From NCBI GenBank assembly GCA_937872515.1, contig CALMSX010000074.1, forward strand, positions 1 through 64,000: 64,000 nucleotides of DNA, given 5' to 3'. Below are positions 8,402-16,641 of the stretch, piece after piece. Position 1 is the first letter of the stretch, and every line of letters begins with the position of its first letter. Source of the DNA: an uncultured Bacteroidota bacterium (GTDB taxonomy: Bacteria > Bacteroidota > Bacteroidia > Chitinophagales > Saprospiraceae). A program made the translations under genes and the position numbers. The notes beneath the pieces were generated by a model. It made no database searches, was not told the DNA's origin, and worked only from the letters and a program-made list of their open reading frames with translations.

Positions 8402-9631
8402 ATGGCACAAAATGAAACTTTTACCCTGTTTGACCTCAATGAATACCTGAAGAGGGTCATCGCTCTTAATTTTCCAGAGCCGGTTTGGATATCCTGTGAA
8501 ATTGCCCAAATAAAAAATGCCCGAGGCAACTACTATCTCGATCTGGTGCAACAAAATGACAAGGAAGAAGTCATTGCGCAGAGTCAGGCCGCCATCTGGT
8601 ACAAAAGTTATTTGTTTTTAAAGGCAAAGCTGGGCGACTTACTCAATTCATTGTTGCAGGAAGGCACCCAGATAAAGATCAAAGTCAATGTAGAATTCAA
8701 TGAAAGATATGGTTTAAAACTAATCATTGAAGACATTGATCCAGCCTATACCCTGGGACAGATGGAGATATCCAGACAGAAAATTCTGGAGCGGTTAAAA
8801 ACGGCAGGCGTGACAGAAATGAATAAAAACGTTTCTATGCCGAGGGTAATTCAGAGAATTGCGGTTATCTCCTCCGATACCGCTGCGGGATTTAAAGATT
8901 TTACGGCCCACCTCGAAGAAAATAAGTACGGATACCATTTTAACCCTACCCTCTTTCCTGCAGCCATGCAAGGCCAAAATACAGAAAAAGAAGTAGTAAG
9001 TCAGTTGCAGGAAATAAAGCAGCAAAAACAAAATTTTGATGCCGTTGTCATTATTCGGGGAGGAGGTTCAAAACTAGACCTGGCCTATTTTGACAACTAC
9101 AACATTGGTTACGCCATTGCCACCATGCCCATACCTGTCTTAACAGGAATTGGCCATGAAATAGACCTCTCCATAGCGGACCTCATGGCCCACCTTTCCC
9201 TTAAAACACCTACCGCCGTAGCAGATTATATTGTTGAGCAAGCGCTGCATTTTGAATCACAGCTGGATGAATTGCACCACCAAACAAAACTTTTGGCCGG
9301 ATATAGATTGCAGCAAGCCGCATTGCAACTTGAAAACTATATTTTCCAAATCCAAACCCGACCTCGCGAAGTCATCCGGTTTGCTAGCCATCAACTTGAT
9401 ACAAGCTGGAATGACCTTATTCAGGCCATAGACAACAGTCTCAAAAATCACCAAAAAGAATTGACATCCATTGGCACCGCACTCCACCTCAGCGACCCTT
9501 CCCACATCCTAAAGAGAGGCTTTGTAATGGTACGACAACAAGACCAATACATTGGTCGGAGTACCGATCTGGATAAGGGAAAAGAGATGAGCCTAACTTT
9601 TTACGATGGCACCATTGAAATTCAAAAATAA
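8402..9631 (+). CDS. xseA: Exodeoxyribonuclease VII large subunit
   Basis: XseA with several copies of the small subunit XseB degrades single-stranded DNA from both ends and assists mismatch and crosslink repair. The 409-residue protein has the N-terminal OB-fold region (VWISCEIAQIKNARGNYYLDL), the start of the nuclease domain (MPRVIQRIAVISSDTAAGFKDF), the catalytic stretch VVIIRGGGSKLDLAYFDNY, and VLTGIGHEIDLSIADLMAHLSLKTPTAVADYI, all typical. The C-terminal coiled-coil is shorter than in E. coli XseA (456 residues). No xseB is adjacent. It converges on the helicase gene with only 15 bases between stops. Confidence 0.92.
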   Translation: MAQNETFTLFDLNEYLKRVIALNFPEPVWISCEIAQIKNARGNYYLDLVQQNDKEEVIAQSQAAIWYKSYLFLKAKLGDLLNSLLQEGTQIKIKVNVEFNERYGLKLIIEDIDPAYTLGQMEISRQKILERLKTAGVTEMNKNVSMPRVIQRIAVISSDTAAGFKDFTAHLEENKYGYHFNPTLFPAAMQGQNTEKEVVSQLQEIKQQKQNFDAVVIIRGGGSKLDLAYFDNYNIGYAIATMPIPVLTGIGHEIDLSIADLMAHLSLKTPTAVADYIVEQALHFESQLDELHHQTKLLAGYRLQQAALQLENYIFQIQTRPREVIRFASHQLDTSWNDLIQAIDNSLKNHQKELTSIGTALHLSDPSHILKRGFVMVRQQDQYIGRSTDLDKGKEMSLTFYDGTIEIQK

Positions 9632-9646
9632 AACTATTGCCGGCAA

Positions 9647-11548
9647 TTAAACATCGAAGTGGATCCACTCCCAGGCAGATGAATATCCTTCATTTTTTTC
9701 AATGTGTCGGATGAGATCTGCATAGACAGGATGTTTTGAAAGTGTAATGCTGTCTCCTATTATAATGGTCTGCATTCTGGCGCGGGTGAGGGCTACATTA
9801 AGTCGTCTCATATCTGAAATAAAGCCGAGTTCATTGTTTTCATTCGACCGCACCAGACTGATGTAAACAACATCTTTTTCCTGTCCCTGAAAGCCATCAA
9901 TTGTATCGCACTCCCATTCTCCGGGAATCTCAATATCATTGGATTTAATGAACTCATGAATAAATCGCACTTGTTCTGCATAAGGGCTGATGATGGCCAG
10001 TTCTTTGTCTTTCAACAATTCATTTCTCTGCATGATGTGTTTGATGACGATATCAACCTCACCCGGATTATAGATGGATCGGGTGGTTTCATCCCTGCAC
10101 TCTTCAAAGCCGGTACCCGCTGTATCAATAAAAATAACCCCGGGTAATTGATCATCGAGCTTACGATGAGCAATCATTGGATAGGCCATCAGGGTATTGT
10201 CATAAAAATGCAGATTGGGAAAGGCAAGCACTTCCAGGTTCATGCGGTATTGCATGGATAAATATCCCAGCTGAGAAAGTCTGGGAATCAAAACATCAAG
10301 CAAGGTAGTTGACAGACCTTTAGACTGCGCAATTTCTGATTTTACCGTTGGTGGCAGTTGTTTGTGGTCACCTGCAAGGATTACCCTTTTTGCGCGCTGC
10401 ATAGCTACCCAACACTCGGGTTCGGTTGCCTGGCTTGCTTCGTCTATGATCAGGGTGTCAAAATTTAATCTATCGAGGTAGCTGGAAGAAGAGGAAATGA
10501 GTGTTGTTACAATGACCCTGGCCGAGGTTAATTCCTGGTGTATCAGGTCCGACTCAATAGATTCAGCATATCTGAGCGTTTGTTTGGCTTCCTGAAATAA
10601 CTGTCGTCGTTGTTCCCTTTCTTCTTTGCCAAAGGCCCTTTTAAATTTCGCCGCTTTTTTACGGATTTCATCTGCTTCGATACGCCACTTTTTGATCTGG
10701 GGCCAATTTTTATTATTCCGCACCTTTTCATTCAAACTGGCCTCCATTACCTTTTCACTGATCCTGCTAACATTGCCAAGTCTGAGTGTACTGATTCCGG
10801 CATCAAGGCATTTTATAGCCAGCAAATCAACGGCATGGTTGGAAGAAGCACAAACCAAAACACGAGCCTCATGGCTAAGTACCTCCTGAATCAAGCCTAT
10901 CAAAGTGGTGGTTTTACCGGTGCCGGGTGGACCATGAATTACTCCGATGGTGGCACTGCCCATTGCATAGGCTATAGCGGCTCTTTGTCCTTCATTTAAT
11001 GTTTCATGCAAGAGCTGTAATTGGTAATCATCTACTCTATGCCGGGCATCCTTGTCGTAAATAACCTTTTTCAGTTTTGCAATATCTTCCTTTTGATTTG
11101 ACATTACCTGTGTTAATGCCTCTTTCATGATAAGATAGGGCCTTTCGTCATAGATCAATTCTACTGCATTGACCGAGGATAATGGAAGATCAAGATCATC
11201 GATGTCATCCGATTTACACAGCAACCACATTTGTTTTTTGGTCAACTTCGAAATGGTACCGCGCAATGTTTCTTTTTCACCCGATCTGACTAAAATCAGT
11301 TGTACCCCACTCCCTTCTCTGAACTTGCCACTACCTGAAATTTCACCCGTTCTTTCAATCTTTACCTCAAGATAATCATTGATGGTATGTTGGCTAGCTA
11401 AAAACTGAATGGGATACCAGGCATAACCTGTTTCTGCTTTTTCTTTTAGCGTTTTTGCTTCCATGAAGCCGGCATAAAATGCCTCCTCTTCTGCTCGCTC
11501 TGCTTCTACCGCTTCCCACAGCTCAACAAGTCTGGTATCATTTGTCAT
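9647..11548 (-). CDS. Superfamily 1B DNA/RNA helicase (UPF1/IGHMBP2-like)
   Basis: The 633-residue product has Walker A GPPGTGKTTT (residues 206-215), a Walker B/DEAD-like LIIDEASQATEPECW near residue 368, motif III GDHKQLPPTV, motif V/VI FQGQEKDVVYISLVRSNENN and LNVALTRAR. The N-terminal 190 residues resemble the 1B beta-barrel region of IGHMBP2/UPF1 helicases. Such enzymes unwind nucleic acid 5' to 3' using ATP. The bacterial role is not established; defence, repair and RNA turnover are all possible. The gene overlaps ubiX by 11 bases at its start, so the two are probably cotranscribed, though no functional link is obvious. Confidence 0.85.
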   Translation of the reverse strand: MTNDTRLVELWEAVEAERAEEEAFYAGFMEAKTLKEKAETGYAWYPIQFLASQHTINDYLEVKIERTGEISGSGKFREGSGVQLILVRSGEKETLRGTISKLTKKQMWLLCKSDDIDDLDLPLSSVNAVELIYDERPYLIMKEALTQVMSNQKEDIAKLKKVIYDKDARHRVDDYQLQLLHETLNEGQRAAIAYAMGSATIGVIHGPPGTGKTTTLIGLIQEVLSHEARVLVCASSNHAVDLLAIKCLDAGISTLRLGNVSRISEKVMEASLNEKVRNNKNWPQIKKWRIEADEIRKKAAKFKRAFGKEEREQRRQLFQEAKQTLRYAESIESDLIHQELTSARVIVTTLISSSSSYLDRLNFDTLIIDEASQATEPECWVAMQRAKRVILAGDHKQLPPTVKSEIAQSKGLSTTLLDVLIPRLSQLGYLSMQYRMNLEVLAFPNLHFYDNTLMAYPMIAHRKLDDQLPGVIFIDTAGTGFEECRDETTRSIYNPGEVDIVIKHIMQRNELLKDKELAIISPYAEQVRFIHEFIKSNDIEIPGEWECDTIDGFQGQEKDVVYISLVRSNENNELGFISDMRRLNVALTRARMQTIIIGDSITLSKHPVYADLIRHIEKNEGYSSAWEWIHFDV

Positions 11549-12095
11549 TTCCCCACCTATAGGTTACAACGTCTAACCCAATAAGGTCAATGATTCTGTC
11601 TACTACGGTATCTACAAGCTGTTCTATAGTCTGGGGTTTGCTGTAAAAAGAAGGTACTGCCGGACAAATGATGGCACCCGCTTCTGTGAGTTGGGTCATA
11701 TTGCGCAAATGTATAAGGTTAAAGGGAGTTTCACGCGGTACCACAATCAACTTTCTCCTTTCTTTAAGCATTACATCAGCTGCCCTTGTAATTAAATCAT
11801 CAGAAATTCCGTTGGCGATCCGCCCCAGCAGCCCCATTGAACAAGGACAAATTACCATGGCTTCAAAGCGGGAAGACCCGGAAGCAAAGGGTGCAAAAAA
11901 ATCTTTAGCATCGTAGATATTAGCCGGATACGCTTCAAGATTTAGATCGCCCAGTTCAAGCTGCCAATTGATCCTGGCATTGGTAGACATTACAACAGCC
12001 AGTTCCAGATCTTTTTGAAGGGCAAGTTTATCTAAGAGTCTTTTTGCATAAATGGCACCACTGCTGCCTCCAATTCCTACCACAATTTTTTTCAT
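11538..12095 (-). CDS. ubiX: Flavin prenyltransferase UbiX
   Basis: UbiX joins a dimethylallyl group to FMN to make prenylated FMN, the cofactor of UbiD-type decarboxylases. The 185-residue protein opens with KKIVVGIGGSSGAIYAKRLL (the FMN-phosphate-binding GGSSGA motif) and contains CPCSMGLLGRIANGISDDLITRAADV and RKLIVVPRETPFNLIHLRNM, conserved for prenyl transfer. UbiD is not in the window. Its start codon lies 21 bases after the stop of the upstream acetyltransferase gene, and its 3' end overlaps the helicase gene by 11 bases. Confidence 0.92.
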   Translation of the reverse strand: MKKIVVGIGGSSGAIYAKRLLDKLALQKDLELAVVMSTNARINWQLELGDLNLEAYPANIYDAKDFFAPFASGSSRFEAMVICPCSMGLLGRIANGISDDLITRAADVMLKERRKLIVVPRETPFNLIHLRNMTQLTEAGAIICPAVPSFYSKPQTIEQLVDTVVDRIIDLIGLDVVTYRWGNDK

Positions 12096-12116
12096 ATGAT
12101 TGTAACCCCTCCTGTC

Positions 12117-12620
12117 TTAAAATGTTTTGACAAAATGACACCAATTGAATCCACTTTCCGGCTTGGTGGTTAAATATATAAATCCACATTTTTCCAACAC
12201 CCTGATTGAGGCCAGGTTCTTATCAACGGCCTTTGCCGTAAGCACTCTTAAGCCCATGACTTCACTGGCATACTTCATACACAGCCTGGCGGCTTCGCTC
12301 GCCCATCCCTGGTTCCAATTTTTCTTTAAAAGCCTGAACCCAAGATCATATTCTTTCTCATCAGGATGGAATTTGATCCCACACCACCCTATGGCCTCAC
12401 CACTGGTTTTATGGATGATGATCCACCGTCCACAGCCATGAAGTTCAAAATCCCGATAAGCAGTGATAAAGTTTAAGGCGTCTTCAACAGACTCAAAAGC
12501 AGGGTCACCCGTGTAGCGCATCACATCTGGATCTGCATTGAGTTGATAAAAAAAAAGAGCGTCTTCCGGCAACCAGGTTCTCAATAATATGTTTTCATTT
12601 TCTGCAATGGTGATTGCCAT
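12117..12620 (-). CDS. GNAT N-acetyltransferase (RimJ/RimL type)
   Basis: This 167-residue cytoplasmic protein has the RimJ/RimL-like form: LRTWLPEDALFFYQLNADPDVMRYTGDP at the N-terminus, WIIIHKTSGEAIGWCGIKF, then YDLGFRLLKKNWNQGWASEAARLCMKYA, which matches the acetyl-CoA pyrophosphate-binding loop, and VDKNLASIRVLEKCGF near the end. It should transfer acetyl from acetyl-CoA to an amine; the acceptor cannot be told. It is the first gene of the minus-strand run acetyltransferase-ubiX-helicase and starts close to a divergent Smr gene. Confidence 0.8.
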   Translation of the reverse strand: MAITIAENENILLRTWLPEDALFFYQLNADPDVMRYTGDPAFESVEDALNFITAYRDFELHGCGRWIIIHKTSGEAIGWCGIKFHPDEKEYDLGFRLLKKNWNQGWASEAARLCMKYASEVMGLRVLTAKAVDKNLASIRVLEKCGFIYLTTKPESGFNWCHFVKTF

Positions 12621-12624
12621 AGCT

Positions 12625-12632
12625 TATTTTTG
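12625..12632 (+). promoter_or_regulatory. Probable -7 box (TATTTTTG) of the Smr gene
   Basis: TATTTTTG fully matches TAnnTTTG, 26 bases before the Smr start. It lies 2 bases from the divergent box at 12635-12642, so the two promoters overlap and RNA polymerase cannot occupy both at once. Confidence 0.5.
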
Positions 12633-12634
12633 GA

Positions 12635-12642
12635 CAAATTTA
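12635..12642 (-). promoter_or_regulatory. Probable -7 box (TAAATTTG) of the acetyltransferase gene
   Basis: On the minus strand TAAATTTG fully matches TAnnTTTG, 14 bases before the acetyltransferase start codon. No strong -33 box is seen. Confidence 0.45.
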
Positions 12643-12658
12643 GAAAATAACCACAAGC

Positions 12659-13174
12659 ATGAGTGCTTTAAATCTGGACGAACTTTGGATTGGCGAACGA
12701 ATCAGACTCATCAAAAATGGGCAAAGCGGTCGTTTTGAAGGAATTACTGCTGATGGAAAAGCCCGAATATCGATAGATGGTCATATCATGGTAACTGAGG
12801 CCCACAATCTTGAACTTGAAAAAGAGGATGCTGAAGAAAACCCAATAGACTTATGGCTAAACCAAAGCCATGTGCCCAAAGCCAAGCCTGCTGCGGCAAA
12901 ATTATTCTCCAAAGAAGTGGATTTGCATTTTGATGAGACAACTTCCAGGGCCATAACTTCAGATCAGGTGCTCGATTGGCAGCTGAAGAGATGCAGGAAA
13001 CACATTGAAACAGCCATTGATAAAAAAGTAGCCAACATCATCATCATTCATGGAAAAGGCGAAGGTGTACTTCGAAACCTGGTCCATCAGATGTTGGACA
13101 GTTACTCAGAAGTTCAGTGGAAAATGTTGATCAACCAGGGAGGAGCTACAGAAGTGGTTTTTTATTATCACTAA
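12659..13174 (+). CDS. Smr domain protein
   Basis: The 171-residue protein has an N-terminal part with a short barrel-like segment (GERIRLIKNGQSGRFEG, about residues 10-60, resembling DUF2027-type modules) and a C-terminal Smr domain: EVDLHFDE, then a helix, then ANIIIIHGKGEGVLRNLV, with the HGxGxGxLR signature, and a final strand GGATEVVF. Smr domains are small nucleases or DNA/RNA-binding modules; in MutS2 they nick branched DNA and in ribosome rescue they cleave mRNA. Which applies here is not evident. Its last 4 bases overlap the end of the convergent ATP-grasp gene. Confidence 0.85.
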   Translation: MSALNLDELWIGERIRLIKNGQSGRFEGITADGKARISIDGHIMVTEAHNLELEKEDAEENPIDLWLNQSHVPKAKPAAAKLFSKEVDLHFDETTSRAITSDQVLDWQLKRCRKHIETAIDKKVANIIIIHGKGEGVLRNLVHQMLDSYSEVQWKMLINQGGATEVVFYYH

Positions 13175-14055
13175 ATTATCTCGCTTTTCTGATAGGCATC
13201 TACAAACTTTAAGAGACTATTTTCACCCAATTCAAAATACAAGTCTGGTTCGGTCAGCTCGACTTCCATCAAATAAAAATCGTTATCAATCACGATGCCG
13301 TCCACCCTTGCATATAAAAGAGGTTCCTGAAAGCTATCCACAATAGACTGCGCTTTTTCAAGGATGGCAGGGCTTGCTTCATAGGGATGGTAGGTACCCC
13401 CAAAAAGAGACTGCACTCTAAAATCTCCTTCTTTGGGCAACTTTTGAACACTGTGTGAAAATTTTTTATCAAAATACACAAAGGAGACTTCTCCCTGAGA
13501 CAAAATTTCTTCCATAAATTGCTGGACAAGGAGGTCCTCCCTTTTTAAAAGTTCCTTGTAGTCATCGTTTATCTGAACAAATGCATCAGAATCATAGGTC
13601 CTCGTTTCATAAGCACCGGCAGAAAAGGCAGGTTTAACCACCACTTTATTCCAACTTTGGGGAATCAGCGGTACCAAATCAGCCGTTCTCCCTGCAGGAA
13701 CAAAGAGGGTGGGTACTATTTGCACCCCTGCTTCTTCCAATTCCCGGAGATAAAACTTATGCAGGTTTTTTTGGATGACCGAAAGCGGGTTGAAGGTCAA
13801 AACGTTGCGTTCAGCCATACGTTTCATAAAATCTAAAAAAGCCCCTTTCTTTTCAAAATAGTCCCAGGTGTTCCTAAAAATCAGACACTGCCATTCTTCC
13901 GGATGAAAGTTTGGATAATCCCAGACAATGGGGAAGGCTGCATACCCTCTGCTTTTAAACACCTCCAAAAGTTGTTGATCCTGTCCATACAAATCAGGAA
14001 AACGACTGCAGGTCAAAAAGCCAATTTTTTTATAATTATGATCCATTTTGTGCAT
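13171..14055 (-). CDS. ATP-grasp protein (DcsG/RimK-like)
   Basis: The 294-residue protein has an N-terminal Rossmann-like part (KIGFLTCSRFPDLYGQDQ), LIFRNTWDYF, a central lysine segment WNKVVVKPAFSAGAYETRTY as the ATP-binding loop, LVQQFMEEILSQGEVSFVYFDKKFSHSVQKLP, and the metal-binding YARVDGIVIDNDFYLMEVELTEPDLYF with paired acidic residues and the NDF/EVE/EP pattern. This is closest to the DcsG-type (cycloserine-ligase) ATP-grasp family and to RimK-like ligases. The substrate is unknown. Residue 4 is an alternative start Met at 14046. It is alone on the minus strand and converges with the Smr gene. Confidence 0.75.
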   Translation of the reverse strand: MHKMDHNYKKIGFLTCSRFPDLYGQDQQLLEVFKSRGYAAFPIVWDYPNFHPEEWQCLIFRNTWDYFEKKGAFLDFMKRMAERNVLTFNPLSVIQKNLHKFYLRELEEAGVQIVPTLFVPAGRTADLVPLIPQSWNKVVVKPAFSAGAYETRTYDSDAFVQINDDYKELLKREDLLVQQFMEEILSQGEVSFVYFDKKFSHSVQKLPKEGDFRVQSLFGGTYHPYEASPAILEKAQSIVDSFQEPLLYARVDGIVIDNDFYLMEVELTEPDLYFELGENSLLKFVDAYQKSEII

Positions 14056-14191
14056 ACCAAATTAAATATGGCAGTAAAATTAATTAAAATCAAAATATTA
14101 TTTGGAGTAACTGGTCTTTTAGTACAGCAAACCAAATATTTATCCAAGACCAACAATTTGCGGTTTGGCGTTTATTCAACGTATTTTGCAA

Positions 14192-14199
14192 TATCTTTG
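14192..14199 (+). promoter_or_regulatory. Probable -7 box (TATCTTTG) of dnaG
   Basis: TATCTTTG is a full consensus match that ends only 4 bases before the ATG at 14204. A TTTG lies at 14164-14167, a 24-base spacer. If used, transcription would start at or next to the start codon, giving a leaderless or nearly leaderless message. Confidence 0.5.
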
Positions 14200-14203
14200 T
14201 ACC

Positions 14204-16168
14204 ATGATATCTCCTAAATCGATAGAAGAGGTAATGACCACCGTTAAGATTGAAGAAGTCATAGAAGACTTTGTCAATCTAAAAAGGAAGGGATCAAATT
14301 ATACCGGACTCTGCCCATTTCACGATGAAAAAACGCCTTCCTTTGCGGTATCACCATCAAAAGGCATTTTTAAGTGTTTTGGATGTGGCAAAGGAGGGTC
14401 TGCGCTCAATTTTATAATGGAGCACGAATCACTTAGTTATACAGAGGCCATTCGTTATCTGGCCAATAAATATAGGATTGAACTGGTAGAAACGCAGCAG
14501 ACCCAGGAAGACAAAGACGCAAGGGAGCTATCAGATTCACTTTACATTTTGAACGATTTTGCACGCCAATATTACCAGGATCAGTTATTCAACACAGATG
14601 AGGGCAAATCAATTGGTCTGAGTTATTTTAAAGAACGCGGCTATCTGGAAAGCACCATTCGGGAATTTGGACTGGGTTATGCTCCCAATACCAAAGATGG
14701 GTTTACCAAAGCGGCACTTAAAAAACAGTTCAAAGAAGAACATTTAAAGTTACTGGGACTTACAACCCGCAACGATTATGACTTTTTTAGAACCAGGGTT
14801 ATGTTTTCAGTCCACAACCTGAGTGGCAAGGTGGTGGCCCTGGCGGGCAGGATCATGACCAGTGACAAGACCCAGCCTAAGTATATCAACTCTCCGGAAT
14901 CAGAAATTTATGTGAAGCATAAAATTCTGTATGGCATCTACCAGGCTAAATCCGCCATTCGAAAAGAAGATGAGTGCATTTTGGTAGAAGGTTATACCGA
15001 TGTTATTACGTTGCATCAGGGTGGTATTCGCAATGTAGTTGCCTCCTCAGGTACAGCGCTCAACAAAGAGCAGGTCAGATTGATCAAACGATTTACACAG
15101 AACATCAAACTGATTTACGATGGTGACCCTGCCGGTATCAATGCTGCCTTAAGGGGGCTTGACATCATTCTGGAAGAAGACATGAATATCAGGCTGGTTT
15201 TATTGCCCGATAAAGAAGACCCGGATTCGTTTTTTAAAAAGAGTGGCACTGAAAAGTTTACTGAATATTTAAAAGAAAATGAAAAAGATTTTATCCTTTT
15301 CAAAGCCGATCATTTGTTACAGTTTGCAGGCAATGATCCTATTAAACGGGTAGAAGTATTTAAGGAAATCATACAATCCATTGCCAAGGTTGCCGACCAC
15401 ATGAAAAGGTTTACCTATGTGAATCTTTGCAGCACCCTGATGAAGATGGATGAGCAAATTCTCATTGCAGAAGTTGCCAAAGTAATGGACCAAAATCTGA
15501 AAACGAGGAGGATCCAGGAAAACAGAGACCGCTTAAGAGCCAACAGAGAAGCTGCTTCCAACGTTGATTTCAGTTCCGACGAGCGGAATGACTTTAACCT
15601 GCCTGTCATCCCGGTGGCACCACGCATCACGGGCGATGAATTTCAGGAGAGAGACCTGGCCCGGATAATGATATGTGGTTGTGATAAATTATACGGGGAA
15701 AATGAAACATCAACTGTAGGAGAGTACCTGGTGACCAATATTGAAGACAGTTTGACAAGTTTTGAAAACGCCGTTTACCAGCAGGTTTTTTCTTTTGCCA
15801 TTCATAAAATAAAAAATGGAGAAAAACTGAGTCCGCAGGATTTTATCCACCACCCAAATAGCGAAATTGCCATATTATCGGTCGACTTTTTATCTACCCC
15901 CTATACCCTAGCCAACTGGGAAGAAAAAAACATTTTTTTGCAAACCCAGAAGGTACCTGAAGAAAATTATCCAAGAGATGCTTATCAGGCTATAATGCGG
16001 TTTAAGCTTAAAAAGATTGGTAAAATCATAGAAGATACCCAGAAAAATCTATCTGCCCAGAATGAAATGGACGAAGATGAAAAAAGGCTGGAACTTCGGG
16101 TGCTGATGCAAATGCAAAAAGAGCGGAATGAAATTGCCAGGATGCTCAACAACGTTATTCTGCCTTGA
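14204..16168 (+). CDS. dnaG: DNA primase
   Basis: DnaG makes RNA primers for replication. I take the ATG at 14204 as the start, giving 654 residues; an upstream frame to 14165 adds 13 unlikely residues and overlaps the -7 box. The zinc finger (about residues 38-62) is CPFHDEKTPSFAVSP with CFGCGKGG. The TOPRIM domain follows (VALAGRIMTSDKTQPKYINSPES, ECILVEGYTDVITLHQGG, IKLIYDGDPAG), with acidic metal ligands. The C-terminal helicase-binding region is variable, as usual. It is followed by an overlapping HsdR_N-type gene (TGATG junction). Confidence 0.95.
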   Translation: MISPKSIEEVMTTVKIEEVIEDFVNLKRKGSNYTGLCPFHDEKTPSFAVSPSKGIFKCFGCGKGGSALNFIMEHESLSYTEAIRYLANKYRIELVETQQTQEDKDARELSDSLYILNDFARQYYQDQLFNTDEGKSIGLSYFKERGYLESTIREFGLGYAPNTKDGFTKAALKKQFKEEHLKLLGLTTRNDYDFFRTRVMFSVHNLSGKVVALAGRIMTSDKTQPKYINSPESEIYVKHKILYGIYQAKSAIRKEDECILVEGYTDVITLHQGGIRNVVASSGTALNKEQVRLIKRFTQNIKLIYDGDPAGINAALRGLDIILEEDMNIRLVLLPDKEDPDSFFKKSGTEKFTEYLKENEKDFILFKADHLLQFAGNDPIKRVEVFKEIIQSIAKVADHMKRFTYVNLCSTLMKMDEQILIAEVAKVMDQNLKTRRIQENRDRLRANREAASNVDFSSDERNDFNLPVIPVAPRITGDEFQERDLARIMICGCDKLYGENETSTVGEYLVTNIEDSLTSFENAVYQQVFSFAIHKIKNGEKLSPQDFIHHPNSEIAILSVDFLSTPYTLANWEEKNIFLQTQKVPEENYPRDAYQAIMRFKLKKIGKIIEDTQKNLSAQNEMDEDEKRLELRVLMQMQKERNEIARMLNNVILP

Positions 16169-16638
16169 TGTCAGCACCTACACCCGTATACCTACCCATT
16201 AAGTTGGAAGAAAAATTGACTGAGATCAGACAACGCACACTGGATGGCCAACATCAGGTTTATGACCCGGTTAGAAAAAAATTTGTTGCCTGGCAGCCAG
16301 AAGAAATGGTTCGCCAGCTATTGATCCAATACTTAGTTGGGGTTTATCAAATACCCTATTCCCGGATGGCGGTAGAAAGGGGCATGACGATCAACGGACA
16401 AAGAAAAAGGTTTGATCTGGTTGTCTATGACAAAAATGGAAGGCCCTGGCTGCTGGCTGAATGTAAGGCATTTGATGTCACCATAAGCACCCACACTGCC
16501 ATCCAGATGGCCAATTACAATTCTCAGCTGCTTTGCCCTTATTTACTGATGACCAACGGCCCGGTCAGTTTATTGGCCAAGGTTGATTTCAATACAGGTG
16601 AAGTGCAATTTTTAAGTAATTTCCCTGACCCTGTTTAA
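16168..16638 (+). CDS. HsdR_N-type (PD-(D/E)XK) domain protein
   Basis: The 156-residue product matches the type I restriction R-subunit N-terminal domain family (HSDR_N, PF13588). A PD-(D/E)xK-like core is visible in KRFDLVVYDKNGRPWLLAECKAF, with the metal-binding Asp and the ECK element. No helicase part or other restriction subunit is present, so this is not a restriction system; stand-alone domains of this kind are widespread in Bacteroidota. Its start codon shares the dnaG stop (TGATG), so it is translationally coupled to dnaG. I used ATG 16168 rather than the in-frame TTG 3 bases earlier. Confidence 0.75.
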   Translation: MSAPTPVYLPIKLEEKLTEIRQRTLDGQHQVYDPVRKKFVAWQPEEMVRQLLIQYLVGVYQIPYSRMAVERGMTINGQRKRFDLVVYDKNGRPWLLAECKAFDVTISTHTAIQMANYNSQLLCPYLLMTNGPVSLLAKVDFNTGEVQFLSNFPDPV

Positions 16639-16641
16639 AAA

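Noticed and set aside
10610..10999. Plus-strand frames of 129 and 87 codons inside the helicase gene
   Set aside because: They are shadows of the helicase gene, which has all canonical motifs on the minus strand.
9647..11548. Helicase as part of a defence island
   Set aside because: Neighbours are ubiX and an acetyltransferase with no defence genes; the helicase is a common UPF1/IGHMBP2-like type.
16168..16638. Restriction-modification locus
   Set aside because: The HsdR_N-like protein lacks helicase, HsdS and HsdM partners in the window, so there is no restriction system here.
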